Origin: JALYXS01 sp051003795
Lineage (GTDB): Bacteria; Acidobacteriota; Terriglobia; Bryobacterales; Bryobacteraceae
Assembly: GCA_051003795.1 (NCBI GenBank)
Contig: JBPCKZ010000041.1
Coordinates: 1-39,921, forward strand
Length of the DNA stretch: 39,921 bases
Direction: 5' to 3'
Position 1 is the stretch's first letter. The number at the start of each line of letters is the position of its first letter. The notes under the pieces are model-generated. The model worked only from the letters and a program-made list of their open reading frames with translations, had not been told where the DNA came from and made no database searches. A program made the translations under genes and the position numbers. Below, one piece after another: positions 8,036-16,164 of this stretch.

Positions 8036-8134
8036 ATTAAATATTGATCGTATCAGAATCGCGTTCCCCAAAAACCCGCTCATTTGAGTAAAATTCTGAA
8101 GTGTCCCGGATTCCGGAAACAGAGGCGCCGCAAA

Positions 8135-8635
8135 ATGTTTAAATCCAAAAAGACGCGTTCCGTAGGATTACCCGCCGGTGAAGTATTTACCAGCGGCGAT
8201 GTGGCCCGCATCTCGGGCGTGAGCCTGCGCCAGTTGCAGTGGTGGGACGAGCGCAACGTCGTTTCGCCGCGCCAGGACGGGCACCGGCGCGTTTATCTGC
8301 CCAACGAGGTGGTGGAAGTTTCGGTGATCGCCGAACTGCGCCGCAAAGGCTTCTCCTTGCAGAAAATCCGGCGGGTGCTGCGGTTTCTTCAAAAGGAAAT
8401 GGGCAAGCGGTTGAGCGACGCGGTTGCCGTGGATTCCGAAGTACATCTGCTGACGGACGGCAAGAGTATCTATCTCGAAGAGAATTCCGACCGCGTGATC
8501 GACATCCTGAAGAACGCCAAGCAGCCGATGTTCCTGGTGTGCGTGACGGACCAAGTGCGCCGCTTCGGTCTCGCGTCGCGAAAGCCGGCGAAGCCGGAAG
8601 CGGGCGCGACGGAAAAAAAAACTAAACTGGGCTAG
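8135..8635 (+). CDS. MerR family transcriptional regulator
   Basis: The 166-residue protein has an N-terminal winged HTH, FTSGDVARISGVSLRQLQWW, followed by the wing region DERNVVSPRQDGHRRVYLP and the second helix pair SVIAELRRKGFSLQKIRRVLRFL. No cysteine-rich effector loop is present. The C-terminal half (VHLLTDGKSIYLEENSDRVIDIL) is not a known metal- or drug-binding domain, so the signal is unknown. I use the ATG at 8135, preceded by AGAGG about nine bases upstream. A TTG at 8084 would add 17 unlikely residues. It is divergent from the TPR gene and lies 14 bases before gatB, so it may be the first gene of the gatB-bcp run. Confidence 0.87.
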   Translation: MFKSKKTRSVGLPAGEVFTSGDVARISGVSLRQLQWWDERNVVSPRQDGHRRVYLPNEVVEVSVIAELRRKGFSLQKIRRVLRFLQKEMGKRLSDAVAVDSEVHLLTDGKSIYLEENSDRVIDILKNAKQPMFLVCVTDQVRRFGLASRKPAKPEAGATEKKTKLG

Positions 8636-8649
8636 ATTACCCTGGAAAG

Positions 8650-10128
8650 ATGCCGCTCGCGGTGATGGATCTAGCGCCCCCGGAACTGATTGCGAAGTAC
8701 GAGCCGGTGATCGGGCTCGAAGTCCACGTTCAACTCGCCACCGAAACGAAGATTTTCTGCGGCTGCCCCACCAGCTTCGGAGCGCCTCCGAATACCAACG
8801 TCTGCCCGGTTTGTCTGGGTTTGCCCGGCGCTCTTCCGGTTCTGAGCCGCAAGTCGGTCGAGTTGGCGATCAAGGCGGCGCTGGCGCTCAACTGCAAGAT
8901 TCGGCCCCTATCGCGGTTCGCTCGCAAGAATTATTTTTATCCGGACCTTCCCAAGGGCTATCAGATTTCGCAATACGACGAGCCTCTCGCCGAACACGGG
9001 TTCCTCGATATCGCGGTGGATGGCGCAATCAAGCGCATCGGCGTCACGCGCGTGCACATGGAGGACGACGCCGGCAAGAGCATGCACGAGGGGTTTCGCG
9101 ATTCGGACCAGTATTCCTATGTGGATCTGAACCGGTCCGGCACGCCGCTCATCGAAATTGTGAGCGAGCCCGATATGCGGAATTCCGAGGAGGCGTTCGC
9201 TTATCTCACCGGGATCAAGCAGGTTTTGCAGTTCGTCGAAGTCTCCACGTGCGACATGGAAAAAGGCCATCTGCGTTGCGATGCCAACGTTTCGGTGCGC
9301 GCGCGCGGCGCGGAGCAATTCGGGACAAAGGTGGAGATCAAGAACCTGAACTCTTTCCGGTTCGTCAAAATGGCGATGGATTACGAGATCGCGCGCCAGG
9401 TAGGCGTCATCGAGGGCGGAGGGAAAATTGCGCAGGAATCGCGCGGCTACAATTCCGCCACCGGCCGGACGACCGGCATGCGAAGCAAAGAACACGCGCA
9501 CGACTACCGCTACTTTCCGGAGCCGGATCTCGCGCCGGTGCGGATAAGCGATCGCTGGCTCGACCAGGTGCGCGCCGAGCTGCCGGAGTTGCCGGCGCGC
9601 AAGCGGGCGCGCTTTATCGAAGCCTACGGACTGCGCGAGTACGATGCTCAGGTATTGACGCTGACTCGCGCCATGAGCGATTACTACGAAGAGGCCGCAA
9701 GCAAATCGGGCAATCCGAAAACCGCCGCGAATTGGGTGATGGGCGATCTTTCCGGGGCCTTGAAAGCGGCGGGGAAGGAGATTCACGAATCCCCCGTAAG
9801 CGCCGGGCAGTTGGGCGAACTGGTGGCCTTGATCGAGAAAGGCGAAATCTCGGGCAAGCTGGCCAAGGAAATTTTCCCGAAGATGTTTTCGACGGGCGAA
9901 TCCGCCGCCGCTATCATGGATCGCGAAGGATTGCGTCAGATCGGCGATTCGAGCGCGCTCGAGAAAATTATCGACGACGTAATCTCCGCGAATCCGAAAC
10001 AAGTGGAGCAGTATCGCGGCGGCAAGACCGCCGTCATCGGCTTCCTGGTCGGGCAGGCAATGAAGGCATCGCGCGGCCAGGCGAATCCCGCCACGATGAG
10101 CGATCTTCTTAAAAGGAAACTAGGATAA
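8650..10128 (+). CDS. gatB: Aspartyl/glutamyl-tRNA amidotransferase subunit B
   Basis: GatB is the kinase/transamidase-side subunit of GatCAB. That enzyme converts Glu-tRNA(Gln) and Asp-tRNA(Asn) to the amidated forms in bacteria lacking GlnRS or AsnRS. The 492 residues are normal length. Family blocks are plain: YEPVIGLEVHVQLATETKIFCGC near the start, CPVCLGLPGALPVLS, FARKNYFYPDLPKGYQISQYD, the metal-site motif LEDDAGK-like MEDDAGKSMHE, and DYRYFPEPDLAPV. The YqeY-like tail (residues about 340-492) ends with GQAMKASRGQANPATM, a conserved tRNA-tail motif. GatA and GatC are not in the window. ATG 8650 is used; ATG 8665 is also possible. The bcp start lies two bases after its stop. Confidence 0.98.
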   Translation: MPLAVMDLAPPELIAKYEPVIGLEVHVQLATETKIFCGCPTSFGAPPNTNVCPVCLGLPGALPVLSRKSVELAIKAALALNCKIRPLSRFARKNYFYPDLPKGYQISQYDEPLAEHGFLDIAVDGAIKRIGVTRVHMEDDAGKSMHEGFRDSDQYSYVDLNRSGTPLIEIVSEPDMRNSEEAFAYLTGIKQVLQFVEVSTCDMEKGHLRCDANVSVRARGAEQFGTKVEIKNLNSFRFVKMAMDYEIARQVGVIEGGGKIAQESRGYNSATGRTTGMRSKEHAHDYRYFPEPDLAPVRISDRWLDQVRAELPELPARKRARFIEAYGLREYDAQVLTLTRAMSDYYEEAASKSGNPKTAANWVMGDLSGALKAAGKEIHESPVSAGQLGELVALIEKGEISGKLAKEIFPKMFSTGESAAAIMDREGLRQIGDSSALEKIIDDVISANPKQVEQYRGGKTAVIGFLVGQAMKASRGQANPATMSDLLKRKLG

Positions 10129-10130
10129 CC

Positions 10131-10583
10131 ATGTTGCACGAAGGCGATCCCGCGCCCGATATTCACCTGGAGACCGATACAGGCGAGCCGTTCTCGCTTT
10201 CCGCCCATAAGGGCGAGCGGATCGTGCTTTATTTCTATCCGCGCGCCGATACGCCCGGATGCACGACGGAATCCTGCGAATTCCGCGATAGCTTGGAAGC
10301 GTTCGGCGGCAAGCGCGCCCTGGTGCTGGGGATTTCTCCCGATACGCCCAAAGCGCAGACGAAATTCAAGACGAAATTCGGCCTGAATTTCACGCTATTG
10401 TGCGATGTGGACAAGAAGGCCGCGCGGGATTACGGCGTTCTCAAAGAGAAAAACATGTACGGCAAGAAAGTGATGGGGATTGAGCGCACCACGTTCGTGA
10501 TCGGCGAAGACGGCCGGATCGCGAAAATTTTTTCGAAGGTGAAGCCCGAAGGGCACGCCGCGGAAGTTTTGTCCGCTTTGTGA
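10131..10583 (+). CDS. bcp: Thioredoxin-dependent thiol peroxidase, Bcp/PrxQ type
   Basis: This 150-residue peroxiredoxin reduces peroxides with electrons from thioredoxin in the cytoplasm. The active site TPGCTTESCEFRD places the peroxidatic Cys44 and the resolving Cys49 four residues apart, the PrxQ/Bcp pattern. It is preceded by VLYFYPRADTPGC, and further on come GISPDTPKAQ and LLCDVDKKAARDYGV, all family blocks. AGGA within the end of gatB serves as ribosome-binding site, and the two genes are separated by only two bases. The VOC gene starts one base after its stop, so gatB, bcp and the VOC gene are co-translated from one message. Confidence 0.97.
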   Translation: MLHEGDPAPDIHLETDTGEPFSLSAHKGERIVLYFYPRADTPGCTTESCEFRDSLEAFGGKRALVLGISPDTPKAQTKFKTKFGLNFTLLCDVDKKAARDYGVLKEKNMYGKKVMGIERTTFVIGEDGRIAKIFSKVKPEGHAAEVLSAL

Positions 10584-10584
10584 T

Positions 10585-10923
10585 ATGGCCAAGGTCACCG
10601 GAATCGGCGGTATTTTCTTCAAGTCTCAAGACCCAAAGCGGCTCTATGACTGGTATGACAAGCGTCAGGGGGTAAAAGAGGGTGAGGTAGGAACGACCGT
10701 TTGGTCCCTCTTTCCGTCCGATACGAAATATTTCGAGCCGAGCCGCGCCCCCTTCATGGTGAACTATCGCGTCGACGATCTCGACGGGATGCTCGACGCT
10801 CTGCGGGAGCAGGGGGTCGAAATCGAACGCCGGGAAGATAGCGAATATGGGCGGTTCGCCTGGATCGCCGATCCGGAAGGCAACCGTATCGAGCTTTGGG
10901 AGCCGCCGAAAACTTCAGCGTGA
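10585..10923 (+). CDS. VOC superfamily (glyoxalase/bleomycin resistance-type) protein
   Basis: The 112-residue single-module VOC protein starts MAKVTGIGGIFFKSQDPKRLYDWY, the first beta-alpha unit. A second unit follows, with FMVNYRVDDLDGMLDALREQGVEI and the closing metal-ligand strand FAWIADPEGNRIELWEPP, where the Glu in IELWE is the usual metal ligand. Members include glyoxalases, dioxygenases and resistance proteins, and small forms like this one are rarely assignable. It begins one base after the bcp stop codon, so a detoxification or redox role is plausible by association only. Confidence 0.9.
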   Translation: MAKVTGIGGIFFKSQDPKRLYDWYDKRQGVKEGEVGTTVWSLFPSDTKYFEPSRAPFMVNYRVDDLDGMLDALREQGVEIERREDSEYGRFAWIADPEGNRIELWEPPKTSA

Positions 10924-10935
10924 TGTGGCCTTGTG

Positions 10936-10980
10936 CGGCGGTAAGCGCTTTACCGAGCCGCGACCGCAAGGGAGCGGTCT
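10936..10980. repeat. Two-hairpin intergenic repeat element
   Basis: The gap between the VOC and FmdE-like genes contains two adjacent perfect inverted repeats. CGGTAA...TTACCG spans 10939-10955 with a five-base loop. GACCGC...GCGGTC spans 10962-10979 with the loop AAGGGA. The core GAGCCGCGACCGCAAGGGAG resembles a dispersed repeat that I recall from Acidobacteria and related phyla, where it often yields spurious peptides reading LPCGRGSV; that peptide does appear on the minus strand here. Only one copy is found in this window, so repetition is inferred from knowledge, not shown. It may act on mRNA stability or partial termination inside the gatB-fmdE run. Confidence 0.6.
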
Positions 10981-10993
10981 TAAGGGAAATCGC

Positions 10994-11602
10994 ATGAAAA
11001 CTTTTGACGAGTACGTGGCTTTGGCGGAGCAGGCGCACGGCCACATTTGCGCTGGACAAATCTTAGGTCTGCGCATGGCGATCCACGGCGTCGAGCTGCT
11101 CGGCATCGAAGATCCCGCCGGGAAAGATCGCAAACGCCTCGTCACCTTCGTCGAGATCGACCGCTGCGCGACCGATGCGATCCCGGTGGTTACCGGCTGC
11201 CGCCTCGGCAAGCGGGCGCTCAAGTTTCGCGATTTCGGCAAGGTCGCCGCGACCTTTTGCGACATCGTGGAGAATCGGGCCGTGCGGATTTCAGCCCGGG
11301 AAAGCTCGAAACAGCGTGCGAAAGAGCTTTATCCCGAGATCCCCAACAAAAACGAGCAGCAGATGCGCGCCTACCGCGAGATGCCGATTGCCGACCTGTT
11401 CGACATCCAGTGGGTAAGCGTGGCGCTCGGGCCGGAAGAGTTTCCCGGATATAAGGGCGAGCGCAAGATCTGCGCCGAGTGCGGCGAAGGCATCAACTTC
11501 GAGCGGCAGGTCGAGCGCGACGGGCGGGTGCTCTGCAAGTCCTGCGCCGGCGAACGCTACTATACGCCGCTACTTAACCCACATGGTGACGGGCCGTCCT
11601 AA
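10994..11602 (+). CDS. FmdE-like protein (formylmethanofuran dehydrogenase subunit E family)
   Basis: Starting at ATG 10994 (AGGGAA six bases upstream), the protein has 202 residues. The N-terminal domain has the family hallmark AHGHICAGQILG (His15, His17, Cys19), then DRCATDAIPVVTGCRLGKRALKF cut by the second conserved cysteine, and DFGKVAATF. The C-terminus carries a zinc ribbon: CAEC, then LCKSC after a beta hairpin. FmdE was first described beside tungsten or molybdenum formylmethanofuran dehydrogenases in methanogens. Bacterial homologues without that pathway are common and their role is unsettled; metal or cofactor handling is often suggested. A longer frame from 10847 overlaps the VOC gene and is rejected. 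Its last 33 bases overlap the 3' end of the convergent NHL gene. Confidence 0.85.
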   Translation: MKTFDEYVALAEQAHGHICAGQILGLRMAIHGVELLGIEDPAGKDRKRLVTFVEIDRCATDAIPVVTGCRLGKRALKFRDFGKVAATFCDIVENRAVRISARESSKQRAKELYPEIPNKNEQQMRAYREMPIADLFDIQWVSVALGPEEFPGYKGERKICAECGEGINFERQVERDGRVLCKSCAGERYYTPLLNPHGDGPS

Positions 11603-14600
11603 TCCGCCGCCGCCGCTCGGGATGCTATTGAGCACCATCACCACCTGAGTCGGCGTCCCCGAGGTGGTTGGCGCAACGGTGTCGGGGATCTTCACGTTCA
11701 CCTGCCACACACCGGGAAAGCCCGGAGCCAACCCGGAATACGTCACATTCTCCGGCGGAACAAAACCGGTACCGATAATCACCTGCGGATTCTGCGACGT
11801 CGGGACGGGACCGCTCGGAGCCGTCCCGTCCGGCGGCGCGCCGGGGACAACTCCTTGCCCCGTCCCGTAGAACGAAACTATCGAGTTGCGCGGCGCCGGA
11901 TGATCGGAGCCGTTTATGGTGCCATCCTGATTGATCGCCGCCGCTTGTCCGCTTCCGGTCTGCGTCAAGGTGAACAGGCCGGGCGATACGCGGTCGAACT
12001 GAACCAAGCTGTCGCTGAGCACCTGGCCCGTATCGGTGCGAACCACCAACAGGTCCGCCGTCCCCGAGGTTGGAGCGCTCATCGGAACGAGAAAATTAAT
12101 CTGATTCGGGCTCACGAAATAGAGCGGAACGGGCTGATCGTTCAGCCGCACCTGAATGCCGCCCAATTGCGTGGGCAGCGGCAAACTTGTGGCGGAGAGC
12201 GTGTCGCTTCCGAACTGGTTGATATTTCCAAGCGAACCGACCGCCGCCACCGTCCCGGGCGCCAGCGCGCGGGTCTGAAGATTATTGGCCGCGTTTTGGG
12301 CAATCAAACCCGGATAATAAATGGCCACGCGATTCGCCAGGTCCGCGATATATAGATTTCCGAAAGCGTCCTGCGCCAGCGCCAGCGGACCGGGCGACGG
12401 AATCGTGTAATTCGAAGCCTGGTTCAACACCAGATCGTTGAACTTGGGGTAACGGAGCGCCCGGCCGTTGTTAGAATCCGCCACCCAAACCTCTCCGGTC
12501 GCCGGGCTGACGTAAATTCCCCTTGGGCTGCCAAGATTCCCCAGAGTGAGCGCGGGATGCGGATCGGAACCCGCTTGGGATGAGCGGTCGAAGATCGTCA
12601 CCCGGTTGTTCGCCGAGTCCGCGACATACAGCCGATCGTCGGTATCGGTCGCGACGTGGTGCGGGGAGCTCATCCGGTTATCGTCCGCCCCGGACGCGAT
12701 CGAGGTGAAATCCGGCTGGCCGAAAACCTTGGACGCAGCCATGCCGCTGGCGAAGGCGCCGGCTTTCCCCGCGAAAAAGAGCACCCGGTTATGCTGCCTA
12801 TCGGAAACCAGCAGACCGTTATCGCCGGCAAAAGCCAACCCATAGGGCGCATTCATTGTTTTGGCGGAAGCATCGGTGATCTTGCTCGTGAAACTCGTCT
12901 GCCCGAGCACCACGTCGGCTTGAGGCAGGCTCTGCGGATTCGCGAACGGCTGCGGAAAACGAAGCACGCGCCCGTTGCCGGTATCGGCGACATAGAGGTT
13001 TCCGGCCGAATCGATCGCGAGGCCCGCCGGTGCAAACAGGTTCGATTGGGACGGCTTGTTGGGATCGTTGCTCGGGTAATTCACCAGCGTGCGCGCGAAA
13101 TCCGGCTGGCCGATCACGATATCGGCCGGGTCGCCCGGCTTCACTTTCCGCAGATCGGCGAATCCCAGGACGCGATTGTTGTTGGTATCCGCCACGTAAA
13201 GGCGCGGCGGGTTGGAATTCAGATCCGCGATTATACCGGCATCGGCCGGCGCCGCGGACGAGATGTAGAAAAAGAATTCCCGCCCCTCGACGAGATTGGG
13301 ACCGTTCAGATTCAACTGGTCCTGTCCGAGGACCCGCGTCGCGGCACCGAACGATGCTCCGGATTGGGGAAGGACGATGATGCGATTGTTGCCCGAGTCG
13401 GCCACGAATAGCTCCGAACCCGTCGGTCCGGAGAAGACCGCCGACGTGGGAAGGGCAAGACTGAGCGGCCCGGCTTCCGGCTGAGCGCGATTCACGAGAT
13501 GGCCCGTGAAATCGGCTTGCCCCACGACCGACTGCGCCGGCTGCGTAAGCATGTCCGCGGACCACTGATCGTACGGCTTGTAGATCAAGATGCGATTGTT
13601 GAATGTATCGGCAACCGCCGGGTTGTTGCCCACCATGAAAACATTGCCGGGGGCCGGGGCTAACGTGGATTCGCTGGTTGCGGCAGGCACTCCAGCGGCT
13701 GAACCGCCAATCAGCCGGGTAGCGGGTTTACCGTTTGTAAATGGCGGCGTGTAAACCAAAATTCGCCCAGGGATATTCACTTGTTGAACCGACTCCGAGA
13801 CAAACAATCTTCCGCCCGGATCGAACGCGATCCCCGTCGGGAAGTGCACGGCCGTCAGGATGGTGCCGTCGTTCTTGGGATTCGAATAGGTGTTCGTGAC
13901 GAAATCGACCTGGCCCAGCACGAGATCCGCCGATGGGCCGTTCACCGGCGGATTGGCGGTTAGAGCCGTCACTGGAAATCGCAGTATCCGGTTATTCCCC
14001 GCATCGGTTACCCAGAGATTTCCGTCCTTATCGAAGCTCAAGAACGATTGCAGGATATTTCCGCCGCTCGTAAACGACAAAGTGCTCGCCGATGGAGCCG
14101 CCGCGCCGCCATTTGCCGACCCGGAACTGAACGAGGGCTGCCCAATCGCCAAGTCGGGCGTTTCGTCCGTTTGCGAAAACGGCTTGGGGAACCGCAAGAC
14201 GCGATTGTTTCCGGCGTCCGCAACGTATAGGTTGCCCTGGGTATCAACCGCCAAACCCACCGGACCGCCAAGTCCCGTGCTGCGTCCCCCCTGCCGGTTG
14301 GGACCTTGCTGCAAAGTGGAGTAAAAATCCACTTGTCCGATTACGATATCCGCGTGTTGCCCGTTGGCAAACGCGGCCGAGTTCTTAAAGCCGAGCACCC
14401 GGTTGTTCGCTTGATCGCTTACGAAAAGATACGGCGGATTCACGGAGGTATCGAGGACGATAGCCTGCGGCGACTCAAACTCGCGGCCTTCCACCAGATT
14501 CGGATTGAAGTTCGAGGGTTGAACCTCAACTTTCGGTTGTCCGATCACGCGCGTGGGTATCTGATTCAAGCGAACTTGCGCGGGCAAGGCGCTTACCAAC

Positions 14601-14635
14601 AGCAATAAATAGAGAGAATGACGAGAAATGTTCAT
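11570..14635 (-). CDS. Secreted NHL-repeat protein with C-terminal TIGR03437-type domain
   Basis: The start is set at ATG 14635, giving 1021 residues with a clear signal peptide (MNISRHSLYLLLLVSALPAQ). The 22 extra residues of the longer frame would precede the signal and are rejected. Residues about 45-780 hold many NHL beta-propeller repeats of the form GNLYVADxGNNRVLRF, probably forming two propellers. Two segments restart with the phrase NLVEGREF (once near the N-terminus, once mid-protein), suggesting an internal duplication. The last roughly 215 residues (from about GGIQVRLNDQPVPLYFVSPNQ) are the TIGR03437 domain typical of Solibacter-like Acidobacteria, often fused to secreted beta-rich proteins. 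The role is unknown; a cell-surface or extracellular binding protein is likely. Confidence 0.93.
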   Translation of the reverse strand: MNISRHSLYLLLLVSALPAQVRLNQIPTRVIGQPKVEVQPSNFNPNLVEGREFESPQAIVLDTSVNPPYLFVSDQANNRVLGFKNSAAFANGQHADIVIGQVDFYSTLQQGPNRQGGRSTGLGGPVGLAVDTQGNLYVADAGNNRVLRFPKPFSQTDETPDLAIGQPSFSSGSANGGAAAPSASTLSFTSGGNILQSFLSFDKDGNLWVTDAGNNRILRFPVTALTANPPVNGPSADLVLGQVDFVTNTYSNPKNDGTILTAVHFPTGIAFDPGGRLFVSESVQQVNIPGRILVYTPPFTNGKPATRLIGGSAAGVPAATSESTLAPAPGNVFMVGNNPAVADTFNNRILIYKPYDQWSADMLTQPAQSVVGQADFTGHLVNRAQPEAGPLSLALPTSAVFSGPTGSELFVADSGNNRIIVLPQSGASFGAATRVLGQDQLNLNGPNLVEGREFFFYISSAAPADAGIIADLNSNPPRLYVADTNNNRVLGFADLRKVKPGDPADIVIGQPDFARTLVNYPSNDPNKPSQSNLFAPAGLAIDSAGNLYVADTGNGRVLRFPQPFANPQSLPQADVVLGQTSFTSKITDASAKTMNAPYGLAFAGDNGLLVSDRQHNRVLFFAGKAGAFASGMAASKVFGQPDFTSIASGADDNRMSSPHHVATDTDDRLYVADSANNRVTIFDRSSQAGSDPHPALTLGNLGSPRGIYVSPATGEVWVADSNNGRALRYPKFNDLVLNQASNYTIPSPGPLALAQDAFGNLYIADLANRVAIYYPGLIAQNAANNLQTRALAPGTVAAVGSLGNINQFGSDTLSATSLPLPTQLGGIQVRLNDQPVPLYFVSPNQINFLVPMSAPTSGTADLLVVRTDTGQVLSDSLVQFDRVSPGLFTLTQTGSGQAAAINQDGTINGSDHPAPRNSIVSFYGTGQGVVPGAPPDGTAPSGPVPTSQNPQVIIGTGFVPPENVTYSGLAPGFPGVWQVNVKIPDTVAPTTSGTPTQVVMVLNSIPSGGGGLGRPVTMWVK

Positions 14636-14799
14636 GGAAGTCCGAGAATACGCACTTACGCTATCTGAAAAGTAACACGTTTGCCGGAGTGGATCTTTCA
14701 TCGGCGCACTCGATTACTGAGTGGCTGAAAACAAGGGAGATCTCAGCGAAACCGCGATTGGCACCAACATTGCATTGTCAAGAACGAGGAGTGATTTGA

Positions 14800-15384
14800 A
14801 TGTCCGCGAAAAATATAGCCGCGTTCGGCTTATACCGGAATCAGACTGCGGTCGAGGAGGGCGTGGACGCCCTCAAAGCCGCCGGATTCCGCAATACCGA
14901 TATTTCCGTCCTGCTGCCCGAGAATGTAGGGTCCAAGGATTTGGCGCACGAGAAGAACACCAAGGCACCTGAAGGTGCCGCAGCCGGAGCGAGCACCGGG
15001 GCCGTCCTGGGCGGTGCTCTGGGCTGGTTAATCGGCATCGGCGCGCTGGCGATACCCGGGATCGGACCTTTCATCGCCGCCGGGCCAATCATGGCGGCGC
15101 TCGCCGGAGTGGGCGCGGTCGGTGCGCTCGGTGGCGTTACCGGCGCGTTGGTGGGCGCGGGGATGCCGGAATACGAGGCCAAACGCTACGAAGGGCACCT
15201 CAAATCCGGCGGAATACTGCTCTCGGTGCACTGCGACGACCATGCTTGGACCAAGCGGGCGGTGGATGTACTGAAACATACCGGTGCCGAGGACGTGGCC
15301 ACCAGCGCGGAAGCTCACGCCGATTACGGCAAGAGCGATAAGCCGATGCCGCGCACCAGAGCTTCCATCGGGAACGACGTTTAA
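14800..15384 (+). CDS. Glycine-zipper stress-type protein (YflT/general stress protein-like)
   Basis: The 194-residue protein has three parts. An N-terminal alpha/beta unit (residues 4-44) reads KNIAAFGLYRNQTAVEEGVDAL and VLLPENVGS. A central Gly/Ala-rich hydrophobic region (about 60-125) contains GAAAGASTGAVLGGALGW and repeated GxxxG steps, able to form membrane-inserted glycine-zipper helices. A C-terminal unit (KSGGILLSVHCDDHAWTKRAVDVL) mirrors the N-terminal one. Such proteins are annotated as general stress or low-temperature-induced proteins. A strong GAGGAG lies eight bases before the ATG. The gene is divergent from the NHL protein and is followed 18 bases later by mqnA in the same frame. 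Confidence 0.78.
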   Translation: MSAKNIAAFGLYRNQTAVEEGVDALKAAGFRNTDISVLLPENVGSKDLAHEKNTKAPEGAAAGASTGAVLGGALGWLIGIGALAIPGIGPFIAAGPIMAALAGVGAVGALGGVTGALVGAGMPEYEAKRYEGHLKSGGILLSVHCDDHAWTKRAVDVLKHTGAEDVATSAEAHADYGKSDKPMPRTRASIGNDV

Positions 15385-15402
15385 GGCCCGCTAGACTGGT
15401 AT

Positions 15403-16164
15403 TTGATCAAAGTCTGCGCCGTCCAATACTTGAATACTTCGCCGCTGGTTTGGGGGCTGCTGCACGGCCCCCAGCGGGGGAAATTCGACCTGACGTTCGA
15501 ATTGCCCGCCCAATGCGCCGAAGCGGTGGCTTCGCGCACGGCGGATCTCGGCATTATCCCTTCTATTGAGCTTGAACGGCAGGATTTGGGCATCGTTCCG
15601 GGGCTGGGGATCGCGTCGAACGGTCCGGTCCGCAGCATCCTGCTGATCTCGAAAGTGCCGGCCCGGAAGATTCGCGTGCTGGCGGCGGATTCGAGTTCCC
15701 TTACTTCGGTGGTGCTGGCCAGGGTCGTGCTGGAGAAACGTTTTAATACCAAGCCGGAGATCGTCACACTCGCGCCGGACCTGGACGCGATGCTCGCGGT
15801 CGCGGATGCGGCGCTGATAATCGGGGACCCGGCACTGCGGCTGAGTCCGGAGGCGTTGCCCTATTTGGTCATCGATCTCGGCGCCGAGTGGACGGAGTTG
15901 ACCGGTCTGCCAATGGTGTTTGCCGTCTGGGCGGGGGAGAAGAGCTGCATCACCCCCGACGTTATCCGAATTTTCCGGGATTCCTATTATTACGGGCGGG
16001 ACCACCTGGAGGACATTCTGCGGGAGTTAGCCGTGCCGCGCGGTTTTCCGGCGGATCTGGCGCGCCGGTATTTATCCGGGCACATTATGTACGAGTTAAC
16101 GCCCGCCGCGTGCGAAGGCATGGCGCTGTTCCGGCGGATGGCGCGGGAGTGCGGCGCTGTCTGA
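15403..16164 (+). CDS. mqnA: Chorismate dehydratase of the futalosine menaquinone pathway
   Basis: MqnA converts chorismate to 3-enolpyruvyl-benzoate, the first step of the futalosine route to menaquinone. The 253-residue protein begins IKVCAVQYLNTSPLVWGL, the MqnA/MqnD-family opening, followed by PAQCAEAVASRTADLGIIPSIE and later ALIIGDPALR and LPMVFAVWAG, which form the two-lobed binding-protein fold. The start is TTG at 15403: the only upstream in-frame space is 18 bases after a TAA, and the frame has no ATG. MqnB, MqnC and MqnD are not in the window. MqnA's presence implies menaquinone as the respiratory quinone. The next gene, DUF488, overlaps its 3' end. Confidence 0.93.
   Translation: MIKVCAVQYLNTSPLVWGLLHGPQRGKFDLTFELPAQCAEAVASRTADLGIIPSIELERQDLGIVPGLGIASNGPVRSILLISKVPARKIRVLAADSSSLTSVVLARVVLEKRFNTKPEIVTLAPDLDAMLAVADAALIIGDPALRLSPEALPYLVIDLGAEWTELTGLPMVFAVWAGEKSCITPDVIRIFRDSYYYGRDHLEDILRELAVPRGFPADLARRYLSGHIMYELTPAACEGMALFRRMARECGAV
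16145..16159 (+). promoter_or_regulatory. Ribosome-binding site GGGAG and possible CTG start of the DUF488 gene
   Basis: GGGAG at 16145-16149, inside the end of mqnA, is followed after seven bases by CTG at 16157-16159. CTG is the only plausible initiation codon upstream of the conserved FTVGHSTRS N-terminus. No ATG, GTG or TTG occurs in this frame between the stop at 16097 and TTG 16220. The spacing is right for initiation. CTG starts are rare, so this is a proposal. Confidence 0.4.

Noticed and set aside
8908..10002. 364-residue minus-strand frame
   Set aside because: Antisense to gatB, no recognisable motif.
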